This document shows, piece by piece, positions 35,848-43,593 of a stretch of DNA of 64,000 nt; the stretch's first letter is position 1, and each line of letters starts with the position of its first letter. Position numbers and translations under genes: made by a program. The stretch spans positions 339,116 through 403,115 of the forward strand of contig ONKO01000001.1 in the NCBI GenBank assembly GCA_900318445.1, in the 5' to 3' direction. The notes under the pieces are model-generated. The model did not search any database, had not been told where the DNA came from, and was given only the letters and a program-made list of their open reading frames with translations. The DNA comes from an uncultured Bacteroidales bacterium (GTDB lineage: Bacteria; Bacteroidota; Bacteroidia; Bacteroidales; UBA932).

Positions 35848-35964
35848 AGGTTCAGCCTTAAATGGTGCAGGTTCCGTTTTAGGGCCGAAACCTGCACCGC
35901 TAGAGTAACGTAGAAGGCCGATTCGCGTCGCAGGTTCCGCCCCTGTTTTGGAACCTGCACCGCC
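35848..35964 (-). repeat. Structured intergenic repeat element, copy A
   Basis: This copy matches, in reverse orientation and without gaps, the element at 49668-49783 at 99 of 116 positions. It contains two hairpins built from the octamer GCAGGTTC and its complement. Two further GAACCTGCGCC units extend it to about 36011. It fills most of the 35683-36089 gap, in which I see no gene. Function unknown. Confidence 0.8.
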
Positions 35965-36089
35965 TGCCTCTGAACCTGCGCCCGTTTATCCCGGAACCTG
36001 CGCCGCCTGCCCCCGCCCGCAAAAAGGGCACAAAAAAACCGCCGCTAAGTATAGCGCCGGGGCAGGTATAATGAAGTTTAAGTATGGTG

Positions 36090-36166
36090 TGGTAGCGGGA
36101 GTGGGTCACGATCCCACGACCTCCGGATTATGAATCCGACGCTCTAACCAGCTGAGCTACCCCGCC
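36090..36166 (-). tRNA. tRNA-Met (anticodon CAT, elongator type)
   Basis: A full cloverleaf of 77 bases including an encoded CCA. The acceptor pairs GGCGGGG with TCCCGCT (G-U at both ends), the D arm reads AGCTCAGCTGGTTAGAGC, the anticodon arm is CGGATTCATAATCCG, and the T stem is GTGGG/CCCAC. The CAT anticodon could also be a tRNA-Ile to be modified to lysidine; I prefer elongator Met. It is downstream of tRNA-Gln and probably co-transcribed with it. Confidence 0.88.
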
Positions 36167-36174
36167 AAAATGTG

Positions 36175-36245
36175 TTGAGATAGAAGGATTCGAACCCTCA
36201 CTGACAGAGCCAGAATCTGTAGTGCTACCATTACACCATATCTCA
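36175..36245 (-). tRNA. tRNA-Gln (anticodon CTG)
   Basis: A 71-base cloverleaf starting TGAGATATGGTGTAATGGTAG; the anticodon arm ACAGA-TTCTGGC-TCTGT shows CTG, and the T arm GGGTTCGAATCC is canonical. The weak U1-A72 pair is typical of tRNA-Gln. CCA is not encoded. Eight bases separate it from tRNA-Met. Confidence 0.93.
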
Positions 36246-36248
36246 ATG

Positions 36249-36275
36249 AGTCCCGCGAACGGGACTGCAAATGTA
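36249..36275 (-). promoter_or_regulatory. tRNA operon promoter (-7 box) and leader hairpin
   Basis: TACATTTG at 36268-36275 is the -7 box. The transcript start is followed by a perfect 7-bp hairpin, AGTCCCG/CGGGACT with a TTCG loop (36249-36266). The same GCAGTCCCGTTCG sequence follows the -7 box of the 23S rRNA promoter at 63655. Confidence 0.65.
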
Positions 36276-36331
36276 CGACTTTTTTCCGAATCCGCAAGGG
36301 GAAGAGTGTTTTTTTATCAAAAAAACTTTCG

Positions 36332-36339
36332 TACTTTTG
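36332..36339 (+). promoter_or_regulatory. -7 box (TACTTTTG) of the alarmone synthetase operon
   Basis: Matches TAnnTTTG, 24 bases before the ATG at 36364. The -33 region is only a T run (36308-36315). Confidence 0.45.
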
Positions 36340-36363
36340 CGAAATAGGAATTGATAACACGCT

Positions 36364-37431
36364 ATGTCTGCCAAAAAATATCAACTGGATCCCCACTGCG
36401 AAGCCATCCTGGAGGAGTATCGGGAACACCTGCCCCAGTTCGAGCAGGTTAAGAATCAGGTACTGTCCCTTCTCAAGGAAGTCTTCGAAGAGGTGGGTCT
36501 CATTGTGGCTTCCATCGAAGGCCGCGTCAAGACGGAAGGCTCCCTCGCCGGAAAACTGGAACTCAAGGGCTCCAAGTATGCTTCGCTCGGGGACATCACC
36601 GACATCGTCGGCGTTCGCGTCATTACATTTTATATAGATGACGTGGACAAGGTGGCATCGGCCGTAGACCGCCTTTTCGAGATAGACTGGGAGAATTCCG
36701 TGGACAAGCGAAAGGCTCATGAGATTGACAGCTTCGGCTACATGTCCCTGCACTATATCTGCCGCACGGAGGGCTTCCCGTACCGGTTCGAGATTCAGAT
36801 GAGAACGGTACTGCAGCACGCCTGGGCCAACATGAACCACGACACCGGCTACAAATCGGGCGTGGAGGTACCCAAGGAGTACCTTCGCAACCTTTCCCGC
36901 CTGGCCGGCATGCTGGAGCTGGTGGACGAGCAGTTCAGCCAGATCCGCAGCGACCTCACCGACTACCGCCGCCGCGTACAGGCCCTTGTGGCATCCGGCA
37001 ACCTGGACGAGGTCCAGCTGGACGGCGACACCTTCCGCAGCTACCTGCAGCTCAAGCCCTTTGACAAGCTCAACAAGCGCATCGCCGCCGTGAACCAGGC
37101 CGAGATCCAGGAAGTGAGCCTCATGCCTTACCTGGCCGTGTTCAAGGCCATGGGCTGCAAAACCCTCGGTGACATAGACAACCTCATCAAGAAATACCGC
37201 GAGGGCGGCTACCAGATAGCCTGCTACCAGATTGGCCTCACGGACCTCGACATCATCTCCTCTTCCCTGGGCCCGCAGGACCTCTGCATCGCGGCCATTG
37301 TGAAAAACGGAGGTGGCAAACGAGACATCACCAAACTTTTTGACGCCCTCAACGGAGAATCTCCCTCCAACGAAATGATGGCCGAGATGCTCCTGGAACA
37401 GGTGCAGGACCTTCCCTTCATGAACCAATAG
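36364..37431 (+). CDS. RelA/SpoT-domain (p)ppGpp synthetase, small alarmone synthetase type
   Basis: A 355-residue protein with one RelA_SpoT synthetase domain (about 25-190) and no HD hydrolase or TGS/ACT regulatory domains. Conserved motifs are GRVKTEGSLAGKL, DIVGVRVI, GYMSLHY, FEIQMRT and QHAWANMNHD. The C-terminal part (about 210-355) is longer than in typical small alarmone synthetases and I do not recognise it. It should transfer pyrophosphate from ATP to GDP or GTP. It heads an operon with a kinase-like gene and a partner-switching module. Confidence 0.9.
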   Translation: MSAKKYQLDPHCEAILEEYREHLPQFEQVKNQVLSLLKEVFEEVGLIVASIEGRVKTEGSLAGKLELKGSKYASLGDITDIVGVRVITFYIDDVDKVASAVDRLFEIDWENSVDKRKAHEIDSFGYMSLHYICRTEGFPYRFEIQMRTVLQHAWANMNHDTGYKSGVEVPKEYLRNLSRLAGMLELVDEQFSQIRSDLTDYRRRVQALVASGNLDEVQLDGDTFRSYLQLKPFDKLNKRIAAVNQAEIQEVSLMPYLAVFKAMGCKTLGDIDNLIKKYREGGYQIACYQIGLTDLDIISSSLGPQDLCIAAIVKNGGGKRDITKLFDALNGESPSNEMMAEMLLEQVQDLPFMNQ

Positions 37432-37434
37432 ACT

Positions 37435-38268
37435 ATGGAACAAGCCAAACAAATATCCCTCTCGGACTACGTCCTTTCCGGTGGCGGCGCCAACGGAGAA
37501 AGCTTCGACTGCATCAGTGACCCCAGCGTGATGCTCAAACTCTATTTCCCCGGAAAAATCCAGCAGCCCCTGGACGAGATGCATCTGGCCCAGAAAGTAT
37601 ACGACCTGGGCATCCCCACGCCCGAACCCGGAGAATATGTGGTGACGGAAGATGGCAGGTATGGCATCCGCTTCCACCGCATCGTGGGCAAAAAGTCCTA
37701 TTCCCGCGCCACGGCAGACGAGCCGGAGAGAGTGGGTGAGTTCGCCGCAGATTTTGCCAGGATGTGCCTGGACCTTCATAAAGTGAAAGTGGACACCACC
37801 CAGTTCGAGAACGTAAAAGACCGTTACTACCGCCTCCTGGAACAGAATCCCTTCTTCACCAAGGCAGAGAAAGATGCCCTGGGTAAGTTCATCGCAGATG
37901 TCCCCGACGAAGATACCGCCATCCACGGAGACCTCCAGTACTCCAACGCCATCTTTGTGGGAGACAAGCGCTATTTCATAGACCTCGGAGACTTCTGCTA
38001 CGGCAACCATCTCTTTGACGTAGCCATGGTCTACCTTTGCACCTGCCTCAGCGGCGAGGCCTTCATCCAGGAAACCTTCCACATGCCCAAGAGCCTTGCC
38101 ATTCGCTTCTGGGAGGAGTTTGTCCCCGTCTATTTCGGAACAGACCGCAGCCTGAAGGACGTGGAAGAGGAAATCAAACCTTTTGCCGGTCTCAAGACCC
38201 TCATCGTGGAACGCGACACCCGCTGTCCCATGCCCGAATTCCGCGCCGTGCTCAAGGGGATCATCTAG
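37435..38268 (+). CDS. APH-family kinase-like protein (TIGR02172-type)
   Basis: A 277-residue protein with aminoglycoside-phosphotransferase fold: the HGDLQYSNAI catalytic loop (Asp as base) and the FIDLGDF metal-binding motif. It resembles the TIGR02172 group of uncharacterised small kinases. Its substrate is unknown. It starts 3 bases after the alarmone synthetase gene, so joint expression is likely. Confidence 0.8.
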   Translation: MEQAKQISLSDYVLSGGGANGESFDCISDPSVMLKLYFPGKIQQPLDEMHLAQKVYDLGIPTPEPGEYVVTEDGRYGIRFHRIVGKKSYSRATADEPERVGEFAADFARMCLDLHKVKVDTTQFENVKDRYYRLLEQNPFFTKAEKDALGKFIADVPDEDTAIHGDLQYSNAIFVGDKRYFIDLGDFCYGNHLFDVAMVYLCTCLSGEAFIQETFHMPKSLAIRFWEEFVPVYFGTDRSLKDVEEEIKPFAGLKTLIVERDTRCPMPEFRAVLKGII

Positions 38269-38274
38269 CTTCTT

Positions 38275-40473
38275 ATGCGCTCCATCAAGAACAATCATAA
38301 CCTGGTCGCAGCCCTGCAAGGTGCCGCGGTTGTCCTGACGGCCGTAGGCCTGCTCTTCCTGACCTCGATGCTGCAGTACAGCCGCATGCGCGAAATGGTC
38401 ACGAGGAGTTCCTACCGTCGTGCGCAGGACAATATCGACCGGGTGGAGCAGGATTTTGTCCGCGTTGTGGAACTGGTGGAGAGTGCCGTCCGTAACAATA
38501 TCTGGAGCGCACGCGCTCTGGTACCCGTTCCCGACAGCCTGTGGTCCATCACCCGCGGCGTGGTGCTGGATAACCCGATCGTCTATGGATCGGCCATCGC
38601 CCTCGTGGAGAATTATAACCCCTCCAAGTCCGGGCGCCTCTTCGCCCCCTATGCCTACCGGGACGGAGATACCATCAGGAGCGCCCAGCTGGGAACGGAA
38701 GAATACAACTACCTGGAACATGAATGGTTCAAAGGTGCCCTGGAAGCCGGAGATGCCGGTTACTGGTCGGAGCCCTACTACGATGAAGGCGGCGGAAACC
38801 GGCTCATGATCACCTATTCCGTCCCCGTGCGGGACCACACGGGAAAACTGGCCGCCGTCATTACCGCCGACGTTGCAATGAACTGGGTGTCGGACCGCCT
38901 TGCCTCGGTGGACGACTATCCCGGAGCCCTCAAGATGCTCATCAGCCAGAGCGGCAACATCATGGCCACCAGCCCGCCCTACGAATCCATGTACCGGAAG
39001 AGCATCCTGGATCTTTCCCGCGACATGGATAAAGCCTCCGCCTTTGACGCCGTCAACCAGGACATCCTGGCCGGAAAGGAAGGCAGCCGCCGGGTGCATA
39101 TCCAGGGAGAAGATTACTATATCTTCTATGACAGGATGAATAAGACCGGCTGGTCCATGTCCATCAGCATCCCCGAGGACGAGATTTTCAGTGAAATCCG
39201 CCACCTGAACCGGCGGATGCTGGGCCTGGAGCTTCTGGGCCTCATGCTTCTCCTTGTCATTCTGCTCTACACCATCTTCAATCAGCGGAAGCTCCTGGCG
39301 GTCCAGGAAAAGAAGGGCCGTATCGAGAGCGAACTGCACGTCGCGAGCGGAATCCAGGAGTCCATGCTTCCCAAGACATTCCCGCCGTTTCCGAGCCGGC
39401 ACGACGTAGACATCTACGCCACCCTGGTATCGGCCAAAGAAGTGGGAGGAGACCTCTACGACTTCTTCATCCGGGACGAGCGCCTGTACTTCTGCATCGG
39501 CGACGTGTCGGGAAAGGGCGTCCCCGCCTCCCTCGTGATGAGCGTGACCCGAAGCCTGTTCCGTACGGTGGCCGGCCACGAGAAGAGCCCCGTGCGCATT
39601 GTCGCCAACATGAACCAGAACCTGGTGGAGATGAACATCAACGACATGTTCGTCACCTTCTTCTGCGGCGTGCTGGACCTCGCCAGCGGGCATCTCCGCT
39701 ACTGCAACGCCGGGCATAATGCGCCCGTCATCCTGTCGGCCGATGCTTCCGTCGTCCTCCCGGTCGTTCCCAACCTGCCGCTGGGCGTCATGCCCTCCAT
39801 GTCCTTCACGGAGCAGGAAACAGACCTCGCCTGCGGCAGCGGTATCTTCCTCTATACCGACGGTCTCAATGAGGCCGAGGACCAGAGCAACAACCAGTTC
39901 GGCACCGAGCGCATGATGCATGAACTGGATCATTCCCTTTCTGCTAACCAGCAAATAGAACGCCTGGAAGGTGCCGTCCGGTCCTTTGTGGGAACCGCCC
40001 CGCAGAGCGACGACCTTACCATGCTCTACATCCGATATTTGAATGACAGTCCAATGGAAAAGAAAGAACGTCATCTTATCCTCCACAACGACATCCAGCA
40101 AATTCCCCAGCTGGCCGACTTCGTGGAGACGGTTGGCCAGCTGGCCGGCCTCAGTTCCTCCCTTACCCTGAGCCTGAACCTGGCGCTGGAAGAGGCCGTC
40201 ACCAATGTCATCCTCTACGCCTATCCGGAAGGGTCTGACGGGCTGGTGGACATTGAGGCCATCATTCACAAAGACCATCTCAAGTTCATCATCTCCGACA
40301 GCGGCAAGGCCTTCGACCCCACCGCCGCCCCCGAGGTGGATATCACCCTGGATGTGGAAGACCGTCCCATCGGCGGCCTGGGCATTTTCCTGGTGCGCAA
40401 TATCATGGACAGCGTCCAGTATGAACGTGTGGACGGAAAGAATATTCTTACGATGTCAAAAAATCTACAATAA
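38275..40473 (+). CDS. Membrane SpoIIE-type phosphatase fused to an RsbW-like kinase domain
   Basis: A 732-residue membrane protein. A first membrane segment (about 13-33) is followed by a Cache-type extracellular sensor (about 45-300, with AGYWSEPYYDEGGG and YSVPVRD), a second membrane segment (about 316-337), a SpoIIE/PP2C phosphatase domain (about 365-585, with VGGDLYDFF, GDVSGKGVPASLVM, AGHNAPV) and a GHKL kinase domain of the RsbW type (about 595-730, with LEEAVTNVILYAY, DSGKAFDP and GGLGIFLVRNIMD). Such proteins set the phosphorylation state of a STAS protein; the STAS gene follows after 3 bases. Kinase and phosphatase are in one chain here. Confidence 0.92.
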   Translation: MRSIKNNHNLVAALQGAAVVLTAVGLLFLTSMLQYSRMREMVTRSSYRRAQDNIDRVEQDFVRVVELVESAVRNNIWSARALVPVPDSLWSITRGVVLDNPIVYGSAIALVENYNPSKSGRLFAPYAYRDGDTIRSAQLGTEEYNYLEHEWFKGALEAGDAGYWSEPYYDEGGGNRLMITYSVPVRDHTGKLAAVITADVAMNWVSDRLASVDDYPGALKMLISQSGNIMATSPPYESMYRKSILDLSRDMDKASAFDAVNQDILAGKEGSRRVHIQGEDYYIFYDRMNKTGWSMSISIPEDEIFSEIRHLNRRMLGLELLGLMLLLVILLYTIFNQRKLLAVQEKKGRIESELHVASGIQESMLPKTFPPFPSRHDVDIYATLVSAKEVGGDLYDFFIRDERLYFCIGDVSGKGVPASLVMSVTRSLFRTVAGHEKSPVRIVANMNQNLVEMNINDMFVTFFCGVLDLASGHLRYCNAGHNAPVILSADASVVLPVVPNLPLGVMPSMSFTEQETDLACGSGIFLYTDGLNEAEDQSNNQFGTERMMHELDHSLSANQQIERLEGAVRSFVGTAPQSDDLTMLYIRYLNDSPMEKKERHLILHNDIQQIPQLADFVETVGQLAGLSSSLTLSLNLALEEAVTNVILYAYPEGSDGLVDIEAIIHKDHLKFIISDSGKAFDPTAAPEVDITLDVEDRPIGGLGIFLVRNIMDSVQYERVDGKNILTMSKNLQ

Positions 40474-40476
40474 ATT

Positions 40477-40785
40477 ATGGAAGTAAAAATCATTGAAAAG
40501 GACAATGTCCTTACTGCTGTTCTTAACGGCCGTCTTGATACCGCCGTATCTCCGGAAGTCTCTGCCGCCCTGCAGCCTCTCGTAGACCAGGCCGACAAGA
40601 CGCTGGTGCTGGACTGCAAGGAACTCAGCTATATCTCCAGTTCGGGTCTTCGCATCTTCCTTACCGTCCGTAAGGCCGCTGCTGCCAAGGGCGGAAAGGT
40701 CATTGTGAAGGACATCAACAGCGAAATCCGCCAGGTATTCATGATGACGGGCTTCCTGAACTTGTTCGAAATCCAAGAAAGTTAA
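40477..40785 (+). CDS. STAS-domain anti-anti-sigma-like protein
   Basis: A 102-residue single STAS domain (NVLTAVLNGRLDT, TLVLDCKELSYISSSGLRIFL). The phosphorylated serine of SpoIIAA-type proteins corresponds to Ser55 or Ser56 before Gly57. It is the probable substrate of the SpoIIE/RsbW-like protein encoded just upstream. Sigma-B-type factors are not expected in Bacteroidetes, so the downstream target is open. Confidence 0.92.
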   Translation: MEVKIIEKDNVLTAVLNGRLDTAVSPEVSAALQPLVDQADKTLVLDCKELSYISSSGLRIFLTVRKAAAAKGGKVIVKDINSEIRQVFMMTGFLNLFEIQES

Positions 40786-40806
40786 GTTTTTTCGAATATT
40801 TTTGTA

Positions 40807-40814
40807 TATCTTTG
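40807..40814 (+). promoter_or_regulatory. -7 box (TATCTTTG) of the arginine operon
   Basis: Matches TAnnTTTG. It precedes the ArgR-like palindrome, which would cover the transcription start. Confidence 0.55.
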
Positions 40815-40822
40815 CATCCCAA

Positions 40823-40857
40823 TGTATAATTCGTAGGAATTATGCAAATTTTATACA
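40823..40857 (+). promoter_or_regulatory. Probable ArgR operator
   Basis: TGTATAATTC (40823-40832) and GAATTATGCA (40837-40846) form a palindrome with one mismatch and a 4-base centre, and TGCAAATTTTATACA (40843-40857) adds a further half-site. The AT-rich TGYATAAT pattern resembles ARG boxes, and the operon behind it makes arginine. The assignment is inferred from pattern and context. Confidence 0.6.
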
Positions 40858-40862
40858 AAAGG

Positions 40863-41468
40863 ATGCAAATGAAACCTTTCACCATCTGCCCGGCTACAAC
40901 GGAGCACCTTCCGTATGTAGACGCCGTAGTCCAGGCCATTGCCGATGCCTCGCGCGCCAAAGGCACCGGCCTGGCTTTGCGTAGCCATGACTATGTACGT
41001 TCCAAAATTGAAGAAGGAAAAGCCGTTATTGCCCTGTTCAAGGAGGAATTCGCCGGCTTCTGCTACATAGAATCCTGGGAACACTCCCGCTATGTGGCCA
41101 CCTCCGGCCTCATTGTGCAGCCGCAGTTCCGCGGTCACGGCCTGGCCATGGCCATCAAGAAGGCCGCCTTCCACCTGGCCCGGCAAAAATTCCCGGGGGC
41201 CAAGCTCTTTGGCCTTACCACCAGCCTCGCCGTCATGAAAATCAACAGCGAGCTGGGCTTTACGCCGGTCACCTTCACCGAACTCACTACAGACCAGGAG
41301 TTCTGGAAAGGCTGTGAAACCTGCCAGTATTTTGATGTTCTCCAGCGCAGCGGCAACAAGAACTGCCTTTGCACGGGAATGATATTCGACCCTAGCCCAA
41401 AAACAAAATGGAAAAGAAAAAAGTCGTCGTCGCTTTCTCTGGCGGCCTTGACACCTCCTATGCAGTAA
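40863..41468 (+). CDS. GNAT-family N-acetyltransferase of the arginine operon (ArgA-like)
   Basis: A protein of about 200 residues from the ATG at 40863; ATGs at 40842 and 40869 are in frame, and the first lies inside the operator palindrome. The GNAT core is visible in FAGFCYIESW, SGLIVQPQFRGHGLAMAIKKAAF and FGLTTSLAVMKINSELGF. It ends with a Cys-rich segment (CETCQYF, CLCTGM). Bacteroidetes arginine operons carry such a transferase for the first acylation step of the pathway. The last 61 bases overlap argG in another frame, so the C-terminal basic tail is encoded inside argG. Confidence 0.82.
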   Translation: MQMKPFTICPATTEHLPYVDAVVQAIADASRAKGTGLALRSHDYVRSKIEEGKAVIALFKEEFAGFCYIESWEHSRYVATSGLIVQPQFRGHGLAMAIKKAAFHLARQKFPGAKLFGLTTSLAVMKINSELGFTPVTFTELTTDQEFWKGCETCQYFDVLQRSGNKNCLCTGMIFDPSPKTKWKRKKSSSLSLAALTPPMQ

Positions 41469-42604
41469 TGTACCTGAGCCGGGAAGGCTGGGAAGTCCAT
41501 GCCGCCTGTGCCGATACCGGCGGGTTTACCCCTGCGCAGCTGGGGGCCAACGAGGAAAACGCCTACAAGCTGGGCGCCAAGGCCTTTGTCGCCCTGGACG
41601 TAAAGCAGGAATACTACTCCAAGAGCATCCGTTACATGGTATATGGCAACGTCCTGCGCAATGGGACCTACCCCATTTCCGTCTCCAGCGAGCGCATCTT
41701 CCAGGCCATCGCCATCGCCCGCTACGCCAACGAGATCGGGGCCGATGCCATTGCCCACGGCTCCACCGGCGCTGGCAACGACCAGGTCCGCTTTGACATG
41801 ACCTTTGCCATCCTGTGCCCTGAGAAAGAGATTATTACCCTCACCCGCGACAAGGCCCTTTCCCGCAAGGAAGAAGTGGACTACCTGAACAGTCACGGAT
41901 TCGAGGCCGATTTTGCCAAACTCAAATACTCCTACAATATTGGCCTCTGGGGCACCTCCATCTGCGGAGGAGAAATCCTGGACAGCCGGGAAGGTCTCCC
42001 GGAAGAAGCCTACCTCAAGCCCGTCACCAAAACCGGCAGCGAAACCATAAAGCTGGGCTTCGAAAAAGGTGAACTCTGCAGCGTGAACGGCAAGGCCTTC
42101 TCTCCGGTAGAAGGCATCCAGTACCTGGAAAATCTGGTAAACGGATACGGCCTCGGCCGCGACAACCACGTGGGTGACACCATCATCGGCATCAAGGGAC
42201 GCGTGGGCTTCGAAGCCGCCGCTCCCATGCTCATCCTGAGCGCCCACAAATACCTGGAAAAGTTTACCCTTAGCAAGTGGCAGCAGTACTGGAAAGACCA
42301 GGTGGCCACCTGGTACGGCATGTTCCTGCATGAGAGCCAGTACCTCGAGCCCGTGATGCGGGACATCGAGGCCATGCTGGAAAGCTCCCAGCGCCAGGTA
42401 ACCGGCACCGTCATTCTCACGGTGGGTCCCAAGTGGTATGAGTGCACGGGCGCAGACACCCCGAACGACCTCGTGAACAACCCGCTGGGCGCCTACGGCG
42501 AAGGCCAGAAGGGCTGGAGCCCCGAAGATGCCAAAGGCTTTATCAAACTCATGGAAACCCCGCTCCGGGTTTACTACGGCCGTCATCCGGAAGAAGCCCT
42601 ATGA
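41408..42604 (+). CDS. argG: Argininosuccinate synthase
   Basis: A 398-residue protein with the N-type ATP pyrophosphatase motif AFSGGLDTSY, the GSTGAGNDQVRF motif and the usual family length. It joins citrulline and aspartate using ATP. Its start lies inside the acetyltransferase gene and its stop overlaps the argE start (ATGA), as in a tightly coupled operon. Confidence 0.97.
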   Translation: MEKKKVVVAFSGGLDTSYAVMYLSREGWEVHAACADTGGFTPAQLGANEENAYKLGAKAFVALDVKQEYYSKSIRYMVYGNVLRNGTYPISVSSERIFQAIAIARYANEIGADAIAHGSTGAGNDQVRFDMTFAILCPEKEIITLTRDKALSRKEEVDYLNSHGFEADFAKLKYSYNIGLWGTSICGGEILDSREGLPEEAYLKPVTKTGSETIKLGFEKGELCSVNGKAFSPVEGIQYLENLVNGYGLGRDNHVGDTIIGIKGRVGFEAAAPMLILSAHKYLEKFTLSKWQQYWKDQVATWYGMFLHESQYLEPVMRDIEAMLESSQRQVTGTVILTVGPKWYECTGADTPNDLVNNPLGAYGEGQKGWSPEDAKGFIKLMETPLRVYYGRHPEEAL

Positions 42605-43593
42605 TAGAGCTTCTCAAAGCGCTGGTCGCCCGTCCTTCGCCCAGCGGCGGGGAAAAGGAGGTGGCCGATTTCCTGGAGGCGTGGCTTCGCGGCCATGGCC
42701 TCAGCCCCATCCGGGCAGGAAACAATCTCTTCTGCATCAAAGGAAGCGGCCCCGCCGTGCTTCTCGACGCGCACATCGATACCGTGAAACCGGCCGATGG
42801 CTGGACGCGCGACCCCTTCGCCCCGTTCCTGGAAAACGGACGGCTCTACGGGCTGGGCGTCAGCGACGACGGCGGCTCCCTGGTGGCGCTGACCCATGCA
42901 TTCCTCGCGGCTCGTCCCAGGCGACATACGCTGGTGCTTTCGCTGTCGGCCCAGGAGGAAAACAGCGGGGCCGATGGCTTTTCCGCCGTCCTTCCCCTGA
43001 TGGAAGAAAAGGCGGGCCCTTTTGTCTGCGGCATCGTGGGAGAACCCACCGACCTCCGGATGGCCGTGAGCGAGAAAGGACTCATGGTGCTGGACTGCAC
43101 CGTAAAAGGCGTCGCCGGCCATGCCGCAAGGGGCAACGGCGTCAATGCCATTTATGAGGCTCTTCCCGTTATCGAATGGTTCCGCGAGAGTGGCATGCAG
43201 GTTACGCAGATCAGCGCCGGAACCCAGCACAACGTTATTCCCGATGTCTGCCGCTTTGTGGTGGACGTCCGCACAACGGGCCCCAATGCAGAGGTCCTGG
43301 CGCACATCCAGCGCAGCGTGAACTGCGAGGTGAAAGCCCGCTCTACCCGCCTGAACGGTTCTTCCATCGGCCCGGACCATCCGCTGGTAAAAGCCGCAGA
43401 AACGCTGGGCCTGGAGACCTATGCATCTCCCACCCTGTCCAATCAGGCGCTGTGCCCGTTCCCTACCGTAAAGCTGGGCCCCGGGGATCCTTCGCTTTCG
43501 CACAAGGCCGACGAATACATCCTCATAGAAGAAGTGGAAAAAGGTGTGCAGACCTATCTGAAACTGCTGGAAGCTTATGAAAATTTGGGATAA
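42601..43593 (+). CDS. argE: N-acyl-ornithine deacylase, ArgE-type M20 peptidase
   Basis: A 330-residue M20 metallopeptidase from the ATG at 42601. Metal and catalytic motifs are DAHIDTVKP, GVSDDGGS, SAQEENSG and GEPTDLR, with a dimerisation domain inserted after residue 160. In the arginine operon it should remove the acyl group from N-acyl-ornithine (or N-acyl-citrulline); the acyl group in Bacteroidetes may be succinyl. It overlaps argG by 4 bases and argH by 17. Confidence 0.88.
   Translation: MIELLKALVARPSPSGGEKEVADFLEAWLRGHGLSPIRAGNNLFCIKGSGPAVLLDAHIDTVKPADGWTRDPFAPFLENGRLYGLGVSDDGGSLVALTHAFLAARPRRHTLVLSLSAQEENSGADGFSAVLPLMEEKAGPFVCGIVGEPTDLRMAVSEKGLMVLDCTVKGVAGHAARGNGVNAIYEALPVIEWFRESGMQVTQISAGTQHNVIPDVCRFVVDVRTTGPNAEVLAHIQRSVNCEVKARSTRLNGSSIGPDHPLVKAAETLGLETYASPTLSNQALCPFPTVKLGPGDPSLSHKADEYILIEEVEKGVQTYLKLLEAYENLG

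Noticed and set aside
35848-36011. A CRISPR array
   Set aside because: The octamer units alternate in orientation and have irregular spacing, there are no constant-length spacers, and no cas genes are present.
36090-36166. tRNA-Ile with a lysidine-modified CAT anticodon, or initiator tRNA
   Set aside because: The overall sequence fits elongator tRNA-Met better: the acceptor pairs at its end, unlike initiators. A tRNA-Ile2 identity would need a comparison of all CAT tRNAs of the genome.
36157-40278. A 1373-codon open frame on the minus strand
   Set aside because: It is antisense to four well-recognised genes (alarmone synthetase, APH-like kinase, SpoIIE/RsbW protein) and runs through tRNA sequence. 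Its product looks like no protein family. GC-rich codon bias opens such frames.
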